The notes under the pieces: model-generated
Database searches by the model: none
Seen by the model: the letters and a program-made list of their open reading frames with translations, nothing else
What the model was told of the DNA's origin: nothing
Program-made: the position numbers and the translations under genes
Shown: positions 36,944 to 50,032 of the stretch, in pieces
Numbering within the stretch: position 1 is the first letter of the stretch
Layout: each line of letters starts with the position of its first letter
DNA from: Haliotis asinina
Taxonomy: Eukaryota > Mollusca > Gastropoda > Lepetellida > Haliotidae
Length of the DNA stretch: 64,000 nt
Direction of reading: 5' to 3'
NCBI RefSeq assembly: GCF_037392515.1
Contig: NC_090288.1
Coordinates: 6,441,501-6,505,500 of the forward strand

Positions 36944-38786
36944 GTATGTTGTTATAACATTCATCTGAGTGAGTTTGGTTTTGCGCCGCACTTAGCAACA
37001 GTTCTTAATGTGGGAGTGACAGTGAGAGAGAAGCAGTAGCTTTACGCCGCGTTTTTCAATATTCCAGCAATATCACAGCCGGGCACAGCAGAAATGGGCT
37101 TAACACATAGCTACCATGTCGGGAATCAAACGTGGGTCTTCCGCGTGACGCGAGCGAAAGCTTTAACCACTAGGCTACCCAATCGCCACTGTTAGGGAAG
37201 AGGGCACCGTTACTATAACCGCGGGAAAATGGAACTCAAATAATCTTTCCTAACTGACACGCTGCAACGAATTTATCGTTTCTCGCCATATTGCTTTGAG
37301 AGCTCTGGATATGGCGTACAAGAAAATCAGTGTTACTGTAAAAAACCCACGTCGTTTCGTTGTAAGGAGCTCAGTTTATTTCAACATGCATGGTGCCATG
37401 ATAGCGGATATATATCCCATATTTTCACTCCGCTGTAACAGAGTACATTCAAATGAATCGAAACTCCACTAAACCAGAATTTACGTATAGTAAAAGCTGT
37501 CAAGACCGGAATCTGTCCTATCCGGCAAGTTGTCAACACTGGCATAAAATCTCAGTCCTGCCCGTGGCTTGTACATTTAACATCAGATTTACTTCGGCAC
37601 TTTGTCTAAACCAGACTATTTCTACAGTCCTAATGAGTACCGGTTTAGACAGCTTCCACTGTATTTACAATTGAGGTATACGTAAGGTTATGTATCTCCG
37701 GTAAATCGTATGCATGTTTCAGGAGTATTTCGGGCAAAACCTCGATCTTTAGAATAGAAATACTTTTTATTCGTAAAGCAGATATGTATGTTATTTTCGG
37801 TACTAAAATCAGTGTCACATTATCTCAAATAACGCACCATTAAATGTCTAAATGTCTTGATCATTCAACGGAAATATGGAAATATCACAATAGCTGGTAC
37901 ATTTGAAAAGACAACACCATCTGCTACTCAAAACTGTAACTGGGTATTTTGTCAGTGCAGAATTCTACAATGTGTGTAGATAAATGCACTTGTGTACAAA
38001 CGTACAAACATATAGATCCCCAAACTGAATAGATCGATACTCATGCTGTTGGTCACTGATAGAAATTTATATGGCTATATGACTGGAATATTGTTGCGTG
38101 TGGCGTTAAGTAACAAGCAAACAGGCACACAAACACAGAGTTCAGCATGTATATAGTTGCAATGATTCATTGACCCTAGCTATGAAACAAAGGATAGCGC
38201 TTAGGACTGTGCCCGAGATACTCGTAATCGCGTTTCTTCGTATCTTCCAAAAGAAATACTATTGATGAAAAGGTATTGAAAATCTAATACATGGTTCTTA
38301 TGGACAGCAAAATTTAAATCTTTAAGGGGAAAGAGTTCCGTCCCTTCGTCGCGTCCGTAAACTCAGTGTGTGAATACGGTTTTATGCCACTTGAGCAATA
38401 TTCCCGCAATATCACGGCGGGGAACATCTGAAATAAGCTTCACATATTATGTCCATGAGGGACTCGAACGGAGTCTTCTGTACCACGTGCGGAGTCTTCT
38501 TTATCCACTAGGCTACCCCGCCTCCCGCTTCGGTATGAGCACAAGGATGAACTCACTAGACAGGTGTAACATTGTGTTTTCTCCGACATGTAGCTGACAT
38601 GCTGTTATAGGACTTCATTACTGTTGCTAGATGCGGAAAACCAGATTCACTCACCACGTAACAAAATTGTCACTGCATCACACTACACAGAATATTATGT
38701 TGTAATCGATCATATTTCCTGTTATAACACAAGATAACACGAAATTCTTAAATGAATTGACATGTATGTATGTATGTATGTATGTA

Positions 38787-38840
<54 letters not shown>

Positions 38841-41800
38841 TGTGTGTGTGGGGGGGGTAGGTGTGTGTCTGTCTGTACGTATGTATGTATGCATGTATGT
38901 ACATCTTACCTACCCAATCTACGTTCCTGATCCACTCCCACTACAACTTAATACATGCACACAGCGAACAGGTGAGGCAGTTACAGACGCCGAAGTTATA
39001 GAAGTATACAACCTGCGTTTCATGGATTAATTGAAATGGGCTGTTGACTGTACTCTGTAATTCTTTGACCAGACCACACTGAACACAAACACAATTGGTC
39101 ACTGAATTATTGCAAAAGAACAAAAAACCAAAAAACAACCCGAAACCGAAAACCAACACCAGCACCCTCCCTCCCCCCAAAAAAAATACAAAAAACAAAA
39201 ACAAAAAATAAAAACAAAAACAGACCAAACCAAACCAAACCATAACAAAACAAAAAACCCAAAAAAGCCACAACAAACAAACAAGCAGCAACAACAAAAA
39301 TATAAAAAAACCTACAAAAAACAAACAAACAAAAAAAACCCAAGAAACACAACAAAAAGTAAAAAATACCCTAAACAAACGAACAAGCAAACAAACCAAA
39401 AAAACCGCAAAATGGTTACAGTGTGTTATAACACGGACACTTAACACATCAAATTACAGGACAGACAATCACAGGACACTTAACACATCAAACAGTTTCT
39501 ACTCAGAGCATGTCAAGGAAATCCCGATTCTCAAAATACACCTCTCTCATGTCGTGTAATGTGAAAGCACCCTCAGTTATTGAAGTACAGGTATGCTAAT
39601 GGGACGTGTAGAATGCGAGAGAAACGACTGCATAAATAACCAATAAAACTATGGCTGTCATATTACTCATATTCATTATGAGACATGTCGAATCTGTTAC
39701 ATCTTTCATGATCCATGGCTGAGGTTTCCTTTAGTTTCCTTTGACACAAGAATGTTGATGTAAATAGTATTGTAAACCATCACTGGACACTGGTCATTCA
39801 GCCTCATGTCGTTGTTCAGACAGACTGTTTGTTCAGATGGCCTTAATCTAACTTTTATTCAGCCAAATAGTGAGAACGGATAGGCTTACGGCTTATGTGC
39901 GTGTAACATAACATATATGTTTATTGCAAACAATGCAAATCTTGACAAATGATGAACTCAGTTATCACTGTTTAATTTGTTCTTACTGGACGCCAGAGGA
40001 TATATACTATCCCCGAAAAACGCACAGACAACAAATCTGTTGCAATAATGTTGTGTTTTCAAACATGGATAACTCGTTCACAAATAGACTTTAGTAAATG
40101 AACTTTTACACCAGTTTAGAAGAGGTAATGTCTATACAACCAAGTGGATACTTTTAGATAACAGAGATGTTGAGCGCAATGATGATGACGTAGCACGCCC
40201 CCTGGCTCTCAGACCAATCTCTTTCAAACTGTTCCGTGCAGGATATCTTCTGAAATCCAGGCACCCTAATTCTGTGGCACCCTAATCCCGTGGCAGTACG
40301 ATCACGCAAGTGTAGTACTCAGATGTTCCGATCGTGGGCTGCAATGGTAACTCGAGGTCTGCCTGTCCGAGGACGGTCAGTTGTTACACCTGTTTGGGTA
40401 CAACGTGCTGCAAGCCATGATATCTTGCTCGGACTAAAGTTCAGACGCCTGGCAACAGAAGACTGGTAATATCCAGCGTGCATTCTTTCAATGGCTATGT
40501 CGCAGAGTCAAGGCGTGACGTAGTGATTTGACCTTGAAACTCCTTCAAAACGACTGCCACTTTCTGAAAGCAGTCTGGATTTGTATTGTCAGACAGTGAA
40601 TGCTCTTTGCTGCACAATTTCAACTGGAAGGTGATTTCTGTAGCGATGTGCCGATGCTTTTCTAATCCTTGTAAGAAATCTCATCAAAAGCAGCATTTAG
40701 AAGTAAAATCGATTTTTTACTTGTGCAGTTGTGAAAAATCATGTTATCAACACTTTTGTTACTTGTTTTGACGATTGTTTGAACACAACAGTGAATTAAT
40801 AGATTTTAAAAATACCAGTCGCCTATGCGTTCTTTTTGGGATAGTATATGTAGCAGCTCCAAAGTAATATGGGTGGCCCCCTTTGCTGAATTAATGAACC
40901 AGATAATCAAGTGAATGATAACATGAGTAAATAGTCGTTCGGGTACGGTGGCATATCAAACAAAAGCCACCCGATTGAAACTTATGACACTCACAACGAG
41001 AAGAAACAACGCGGCTAGAGTTAGAAGAGAGTCATTATATGTCTAGGGTGTCTTGATTGTCTAGGGAAGTGTGTTGGTTCGGAGATTTCTAAACTTTCAG
41101 TAAAGTTAACTGACATTCTACTGTAGTGAAGGATAATCTTACGTACAAAAATCCCATGGAGTGTAAGAAAGTGGCCAGAATCTTGCACAAGGTGTCCACG
41201 TTACCGTCAATTGCTTCTAGCAGTTCTCGTACAGACATTCATGAAGACTCGGGTTAGAACTGGCCTTTCAGCTACCTATGCTTGTCGTTGGAGGCGACTA
41301 ATATGAGAGAGTGGACGTGCCCCTTGACCTGGCTCACGCCTGTCATCGTCTCCCAGTTGACTAGGACGATACTAACGATGTTCCCTACAGGACGCGAGAC
41401 ACCGTCGTCATATAGCTAGAATAATGCTACAGTACGGTAACAATCAGTCGATCCCGCCCAGAAACCTCACTGGAAAAGTCAGTCATGTCAAAAGCTGACG
41501 ACTTTATTCAGGTCAAAGTAGAGACCCTTGTCACTATGCTGAGATCGTGAAACGCGGTCCTGGCAATGTCATCATGTAAGTACACATGTACACACCGCAC
41601 GGAATGGACACGTACGGGCTTGTAATATAACGCCTGTGCCTGGAACACTTGGTTCTTGTGTTACGGGACCAAGAGATTAAGACAATGCTGCATCATATCA
41701 CATTAAAAGGACAAAGAACTTCTAGAACGTATTTGTGTATTGAATTGCGTTTTGGTAGTCAATTAGAATAACTGCTAAAAAAACAAAAACAAAACAAAAA

Positions 41801-44800
41801 CAGTCCCAATCTTAAAAAGAACTGAAAAATATACAGTCGGAAAACAACAACAAAAACCCAAAACACCACCACCACTAACAACAACAACAAGGGCCGAAAC
41901 AAACAAAACATAACAAATAAAAAAAACAAAACAGCACATAAAACCCCCGAATCCCCAAACGCCGTGTCTTGGTATTTGGACACCGTAAATGCACTTTCTG
42001 CCTGAATATGTGTAAGTTGATCACAGTTTAGAAATACATTTTCAATTGCTTCGGGTGTCACTGATGTGTTGCTATTTAAAAGTAATAGCCTTGCGATGAT
42101 TTTTTTCTGTTTTTCGAAGAAACTTCTTATGATTATTGAAAATATTTTAGAGCTCAAAGTTCATATTTCCGGACGCGACTTACTGAGAGGAACGACAGGG
42201 ATTACCGCTGGATGGTACCATCCGGGCAATACACGAGCGCCATTTGACACTCCTTTCCTCTATCGCGACAGCATGCTGACACCTTTTGTTCTCATGTTTG
42301 CAAGGTGTGTTGAACTGCAATGAACTGTTTCGTAGAATTTCAAGTCGGATGTTCTTTGTGATCGCATTGTCCAGGTTACATTATGACTCATGGCATCTAT
42401 AAGTTGACTCTGAAACATGTCAAAGTCATAGGCCGCAGAACTTCCCCGCGTTTACCTATTGTGACTACGACCCAGTATGACTACTCCTACAATACACAAA
42501 TTGAATAGGTGAATTATTTTCAATTTCAAGCTGTCACCCCTTCAATGTGACGCTTGTAACGGCCCTAGAAGTTTGGAACCCTTGCCATCATGACTTTTGC
42601 ATTACGTGTTGAACATTAAAGAGAACTGAACGTATGTTTTCTTCTGCTTATTCATTATCTTCTCTCAGATACAAGTAAACTAAAAAGAAGAATATACCAT
42701 GCTCTGTGTAGTTACAGTAGTACCACAGCCTTGGACTTAGTAGGGCATCAAACAAGACTGAATATGGCAAACATATACTCTCCATTTGCACATCCCTGCT
42801 TTTAATATGCAGCTTAATTATACATTTATACAAATATCTGTATATTAACGTATCTGAAACAAATTATTTGTACATTACTTTAATTACTGACTTGTATAAT
42901 TGCAATGTGAAAGTACACTAAAGATAGCATGATTTGCATTACTTTGATGGGTAACTCATTCAACGTCTTCTCTAGTCCAGTCAGTATGTGAGAATACCCA
43001 CCAAAATTGCAACAGAAATGATTCAACTGTTTGAAGCCCTGAACTATTCCTTATAACACATTAAAAGTCTCGGGAAATCTAGTGGTGCAATAAGGTCAAA
43101 TTCGACCCTCAAATCGTAGATGGTAATCCAAACTCTATGGGATTCTACTCAGTTGGGTCATGTTATATATCAAATGTAAGCTCTTAACAGTTTGTATTTG
43201 GCTCAGGGTCTTAATACAGTTGAAATAATGTCTGTTCCAATTTGTGGTGGGTTAAGTCAGAATCATACCAGGATGACTGGACTGCTAGGAACTGGACTGT
43301 CTTCTGGCTGTTCTGCAGCTGAGTCTTCTGGTTCTAAGGCTGGTGTCTCGCTCAGTGTACTACCTCTTTCTAGGTACAATGTTGTTTGTTTTCTTTGATT
43401 ATTCCATGGACTTGATTATAGAGATGTGATGTTCACCTATACCCAGTCGCCACACATCTCCACCGCAGCATTCAAATTTCTGCTGGGTTCCTCTCTCAGA
43501 TACCTCACAAACATTGGACATGGTTGTACTAGGAAACTTTCATTTCTGTCTTTTTTAGTTTCGTTTTAATTTTGAATAAAACTAAGAAGCTAAGCACCTA
43601 TCTTCCAAATACTCCGCACTACTACCCACCTACTGTTTGAAGACAGTTATATACGATGGAAACTGTCTAAACCGACACTCTTTGGGACAGAAGAAATAAC
43701 CCGGTTTGGACAATGTGCCGGATTGTAGAGCTGGCAATAACGGTACAAGTCAAGGACAGGGCTGAGATTTTATGCCACTATTGCTAACTTGCACGATTGG
43801 ACAGATGCAGGTTTGAGCAGCTTCCTCTGTAAATGAAATTACGTTTAGACAAAATGTTAATTATTATTTCGAAGTCATCGCCACCCATACACCTTTTCTG
43901 CCGTGAGCAGTTTATCGTAATTCTAGTATAAACATATGGTTATACAATGTAACTGATTAAGCCAATAGTCACCAGTTGGTCGAGTCCATTAGATCATAAG
44001 GATGTGTATTTCTACCGTTGTCTAGTTTGGATGTAGTCATAATGGGGTAGAGCCAAATCACCAGTGGCAATAAGTGGAGTGGGACCAATCTCAAATCGCA
44101 ACTGGCAACGGTACACGGTTATCGTGTATTACCGATAACGATCCAAAAACGTCAACTTACCTTGACATACATATATCATCCTAAAAGATCGCCGGTTGTC
44201 AAACCCCAGAGATTCGCACACCTTGCCATCTTTCAGATCCTCACTAAAAACCTTCATCTTCAAGTTGTACTAACACTTAACCAGATTGTGCACTTAGGGC
44301 ATCCTCCTTTTTGGAAATACCAAAAACTAACAGTTGAATATCGTTGTTAAACAAGCAAATGTTAAAAACGACTACCTCTAACAATTTTAGAAACTTAATG
44401 CCATTCGGACTTGGGTCCGAAAGAAAGTTATGATGGGTGCATTTGTAATGTTGGAACTAGTACTGATTTTACAGTAATCGTATCGAGTAAATACTGTTTC
44501 ATTTAGGATTCATAAAGAACTTGATACATGTATCTTGCAAATGTAACTTTGCTCTCCCCAGATACTGACGCATCACTGAAGGATGGACATGGCGTCCATG
44601 TTCATGATAACAAAAGTCATCACGGAAGCAGCGAAAGCCATGGCAATCATAGCAACACTGAAAGTTTTGATCACCACAGCAACAGAGGTGGTCATTCAGG
44701 CAATGAAAGTGAAGAACATAACGGTCTAGATTACAGGCACGACGATAGCAGCGAAAGTGAAGATTATCATAATGGATATGGTAGAAATAGCAAAGAAAGT

Positions 44801-47800
44801 GAAAAACATTATGGTCGACAGGGCAGACAAAATGACAGTAGTGAAAGTGAAGAACATCATGGTCGAAAGGACAAGCACCATGATAGTAGTGAAAGTGAAG
44901 AAGATCATGGTCGAAAGGACAAGCACCATGATAGTAGTGAAAGTGAAGAGCATCAGGGTCGACGTGGCAGACACCAGGATAGCAGCGAAAGTGAAGAACA
45001 TCATGGTCGATATGGCAGACACCCTGTTAGTAGTGAAAGTGAAGAGCATCAGGGTCGACGTGGCAGGCACCAGGATAGCAGCGAAAGTGAAGAACATCAT
45101 GGTCGATATGGCAGACACCCTGTTAGTAGTGAAAGTGAAGAGCATCAGGGTCGACGTGGCAGACACCAGGATAGCAGCGAAAGTGAAGAACATCATGATC
45201 GATATGGCAGACACTCTGTTAGTAGTGAAAGTGAAGAGCATCAGGGTCGACGTGGCAGGCACCAGGATAGCAGCGAAAGTGAAGAACATCATGGTCAACG
45301 TGGCAGACACCATGATAGCAGTGAAAGTGAAGAGGATCGTGGTCGACAGGGTAGGCACCATGATAGTAGTGAAAGTGAAGAACATCATGGTCGACGTGGC
45401 AGACACCAGGATAGCAGCGAAAGTGAAGAACATCATGGTCGACGTGGCAGACACCATGATAGTAGTGAAAGTGAAGAGGATCGTGGTCGACAGGGTAGGC
45501 ACCATGATAGTAGTGAAAGTGAAGAACATCATGGTCGACAGGGCAGGCACCATGATAGTAGTGAAAGTGAAGAACATCATGGTCGACGTGGCAGACACCA
45601 TGATAGTAGTGAAAGTGAAGAGGATCGTGGTCGACAGGGCAGGCAGTCTGATAGTAGTGAAAGTGAAGAGCATCATGGTCGACGTGGCAGACACCAGGAT
45701 AGCAGCGAAAGTGAAGAACATCATGGTCGATATGGCAGACACCCTGTTAGTAGTGAAAGTGAAGAGCATCAGGGTCGACGTGGCAGGCACCAGGATAGCA
45801 GCGAAAGTGAAGAACATCATGGTCGATATGGCAGACACCCTGTTAGTAGTGAAAGTGAAGAGCATCAGGGTCGACGTGGTAGACACCATGATAGCAGCGA
45901 AAGTGAAGAACATCATGGTCGACGTGGCAGGCACCATGATAGTAGTGAAAGTGAGGAGGATCAGGGTCGACGTGGCAGACACCATGATAGTAGTGAAAGT
46001 GAAGAGGATCGTGGTCGACAGGGTAGGCACCATGATAGTAGTGAAAGTGAAGAGAATCGTGGTCGACGTGGCAGACACCAGGATAGCAGCGAAAGTGAAG
46101 AGGATCGTGGTCGATATGGCAGACACCCTGTTAGTAGTGAAAGTGAAGAGCATCAGGGTCGACGTGGTAGGCACCATGATAGCAGCGAAAGTGAAGAACA
46201 TCATGGTCGACGTGGCAGGCACCATGATAGTAGTGAAAGTGAGGAGGATCAGGGTCGACGTGGCAGACACCATGATAGTAGTGAAAGTGAAGAGGATCGT
46301 GGTCGACAGGGTAGGCACCATGATAGTAGTGAAAGTGAAGAGGATCGCGGTCGACGTGGCAGACACCAGGATAGCAGCGAAAGTGAAGAGGATCGTGGTC
46401 GACGTGGCAGACACCATGATAGCAGCGAAAGTGAAGAGTATCACGGTCGAAAGGACAAGCACCCTGATAGTAGTGAAAGTGAAGAAGATCATGGTCGACG
46501 TGGCAGACACCAGGATAGCAGCGAAAGTGAAGAGGATCATGGTCGTCACAGCAGCGGTGAAGGTCACAGAGGTCATGGTCAAAATAGCAGCCACCAAAGT
46601 ACTGAAAGTGAAGACCATCATGGTCACAACATCACCAGCAAAATTCACAATAGTAGTGAAAGTGAAGAGAACCATGGTCGACAGGGTAGGCACCATGATA
46701 GTAGTGAAAGTGAAGAGCATCAGGGTCGACGTGGCAGGCACCATGATAGTAGTGAAAGTGAAGAGGATCGTGGTCGACAGGACAGACAAGATGATAGCAG
46801 CGAAAGTGAAGAATATCATGGACGACAGGGTAGTCAATCTGATAGTAGTGAAAGTGAAGAGCATCAGGGTCGACGTGGCAGGCACCAGGATAGCAGCGAA
46901 AGTGAAGAATATCATGGACGACAGGGTAGTGAATCTGATAGTAGTGAAAGTGAAGAACATCATGGTCGACAGGGCAGGCACCATGATAGTAGTGAAAGTG
47001 AAGAACATCATGGTCGACGTGGCAGACACCATGATAGTAGTGAAAGTGAAGAGGATCGTGGTCGACAGGGTAGTGAATCTGATAGTAGTGAAAGTGAAGA
47101 ACATCATGGTCGACAGGGCAGACACCCTGATAGTAGTGAAAGTGAAGAGCATCAGGGTCGACGTGGCAGACACCATGATAGTAGTGAAAGTGAAGAGGAT
47201 CGTGGTCGACAGGACAGACGAGATGATAGCAGCGAAAGTGAAGAATATCATGGACGACAGGGTAGTCAATCTGATAGTAGTGAAAGTGAAGAACATCATG
47301 GTCGACAGGGCAGGCACCATGATAGTAGTGAAAGTGAAGAGTATCGTGGTCGACGTGGCAGACACCAGGACAGCAGCGAAAGTGAAGAGGATCATGGTCG
47401 ACGTGGCAGACACCCTGATAGTAGTGAAAGTGAAGAACATCATGGTCGACAGGGCAGGCAGCATGATAGCAGTGAAAGTGAAGAACATCATGGTCGATAT
47501 GGTAGACAATCCGATAGTAGTGAAAGTGAAGAGCATCGTGGACGAGAGGGCAGGCATCAAGATAGCAGCGAAAGTGAAGAACATTATAGTCGTTATGGCA
47601 GACACCCTGATCGTAGTGAAAGTGAAGAGCGTCATGGTCGACAGGGCAGGCACCGTTATGGTAGCGGTAGTGAAGAACACCATGGTCGATATTCCAGGCA
47701 CCGTGATAGTAGTCATCGTCGATATGACAGACACCACGGACGTAGGGAAAGTGAGGAAAATCACGGTCGGTATGACAGACACCACGGACGTAGGGAAAGT

Positions 47801-49991
47801 GAGGAAAATCATGGTCGATATGACAGACACCACGGACGTAGGGAAAGTGAGGAAAATCATGGTCGATATGACAGACACCACGGACGTAGGGAAAGTGAGG
47901 AAAATCATGGTCGATATGACAGACATCGCGGAAATCGTGATAGCCGCGGAAGTGAAGAACACCTTGGTCGACGACATTATGGTTATCACAAGTATTATTT
48001 GCTTTTATAGGCGTGTAGTCAATGCTTTGCGGAACAACGTTTTAACTGTGTATTAAACTCGATATTAGAAATTACATTGCAATGCTGTACCCTTATGCTA
48101 TACTAATACCATTATAATATAGAAAATTGTGGCCTTCAATATGCATATATGCATACATATGTCGCTTGGAGACTACACATGCATTTCAATGGAAAAGTCA
48201 TTTGTATGGCCATATGATTAGATATCGCACAAAAAACGTATAAGTGTCCACCGTGCTGTATTCACCTGTATGTAAGACTGCACCTAAAATACACTGATAT
48301 ATGTGCATATTCTTGTTCTTTTTTGTTTCTTCGTTTTCAAGATTATACGATGTTTATCTCCTGCTATTTCCTCAATTAATCCGCCTCCATATTGGAAGTC
48401 CGCCCTTGTTCGCACTGTTCATACATGGAAATATCTCCTCCCTCTTTGTTGGATACATGTGGAGCATGCATTCAGTGCATGGTGGTAATAATCGTTAGGA
48501 TGGGTTTCTGTGACGAAAGATGGGTTTCTATGACGAAAGATGGGTTTCTATGACGAAAGATGGGTTTCTATGACGAATCCCAAGAACCTGGGTACAGTGA
48601 GAGCAGAATGCCTAACTGCCCCTTGGTTTTATACGACTGTTTCTAAAATTACTCGAATCTGTGTGTTACGAACCTTAAGGATCTATCAGGTGGTATGTGG
48701 TCCTGTGCATAAAGCTCAAATCAGAAGTCGGTGGAAGTTAAGCAACGTTGGCCACGGAATGTACTTGGATGTTGGCGGTGTTTGGCAGCTTGTCTAGTAA
48801 GAGCTTCTAAAATGACTTCGGTCCTTCCCCCACGTCCCAAAAAACGAGGCACACGGTATACATACGGTCTCACATTAAGCAAGTGTGTTTGTTTACTGAG
48901 AGGCTTATGAGTACCCTGTAAATCAGTAGAATAGAACGCAGACAAGTCAGTAAGCTTCAATAATATATCAATAAACCTAGCAGAAAATGGGTACCAGATG
49001 GTATACAACGGGCTCCGAGATAAGATAAGATAAGATAAGATAAGATAAGATAAGATAAGATAAGATAAGATAAGATAAGATAAGATAAGATAATCTCATT
49101 TAGATATTCAGAACACATGTGTAATAAGATAACGTAAGATATTACTTGCGAAGGATTTTTGTGTACATCAGGGATACATGACAGAAATACCGATACAAAC
49201 ATGACATAAATACATGAAGAATGATATGTACATCCACAGCAATAACACATTTATGCTAGATATAATAAGTTATGACAATACCTAGGGGCCTAACACAACA
49301 GATAGCAGAATATTTAAGATTCATTTTATAAGAGATATACTGACGGGAATAAATGATTGTTTTTGCTCTCTGTGATTTAACACTGGAGAGAGGATATCTA
49401 CAACCACAGAGTGAAAAACTACAGAAAGAGTTTAAAACATGAGACTAGTCGTTTAATATTCTTGATGCCATACACTTAACTGCTGTTATAATGAATTAAA
49501 ATATGAATGTGTAAGCAAACTATATAACAACTGACACCAGCAAGTGCTGTGTTTGCTGTATAAATGATCACATTTGCAGAAGAAAGCAAACCTATCTATA
49601 ACTAAGAATACATTGTGATAGAATCAGACACAAACACACATCAACATATCTTCATGAGCATTCGGTGCTCAGATTGAAACAATAAGTTGACCAAGCGTTC
49701 TTTACGTAACGGAATTCGACGTAAACCAAGAATGGACAAAAAATAAAGAATATTCTATGCAAATGAAAAACGTATTATCTTATGTAATGAGTCTACAAAT
49801 ACTACCAATCACCTACAATCTCTCTCTGAGTGAGTAAAATTAGTTTTACGCCGCACTCAGCAATATGTCGGCGGTCTCTAACTACTAGTAGTCCAGGCTG
49901 GGTCAGACAATCCAGTGATCAACAGTATGAACATAGATTTACGCAAATGGGATACGATGACATGTATCACGACATGCACGGGTTCCCTAAA

Positions 49992-50032
<41 letters not shown>

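Noticed and set aside
38941-39447. Hydrophobic 168-codon minus-strand frame resembling a membrane protein
   Set aside because: It comes from the A/C-only tract, which gives Phe/Leu/Val/Cys on the complement. Overlapping frames look alike.
44726-47989. Antisense open frame of over 1000 codons (Thr/Phe/Met-rich)
   Set aside because: It is the mirror of the 48-bp coding repeat. It has no start context or splice signals of its own and its composition follows from the sense codons.
44757-48056. Second + strand frame of about 1100 codons over exon A
   Set aside because: Same repeat read in another frame. The chosen frame joins the signal exon and resembles the lead-in of exon B, while this one does not.
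48301-48498. Possible second signal-peptide exon before exon B
   Set aside because: Hydrophobic starts exist in two frames, but none has a phase-1 donor at a sensible place or resembles the two MW..S leaders.
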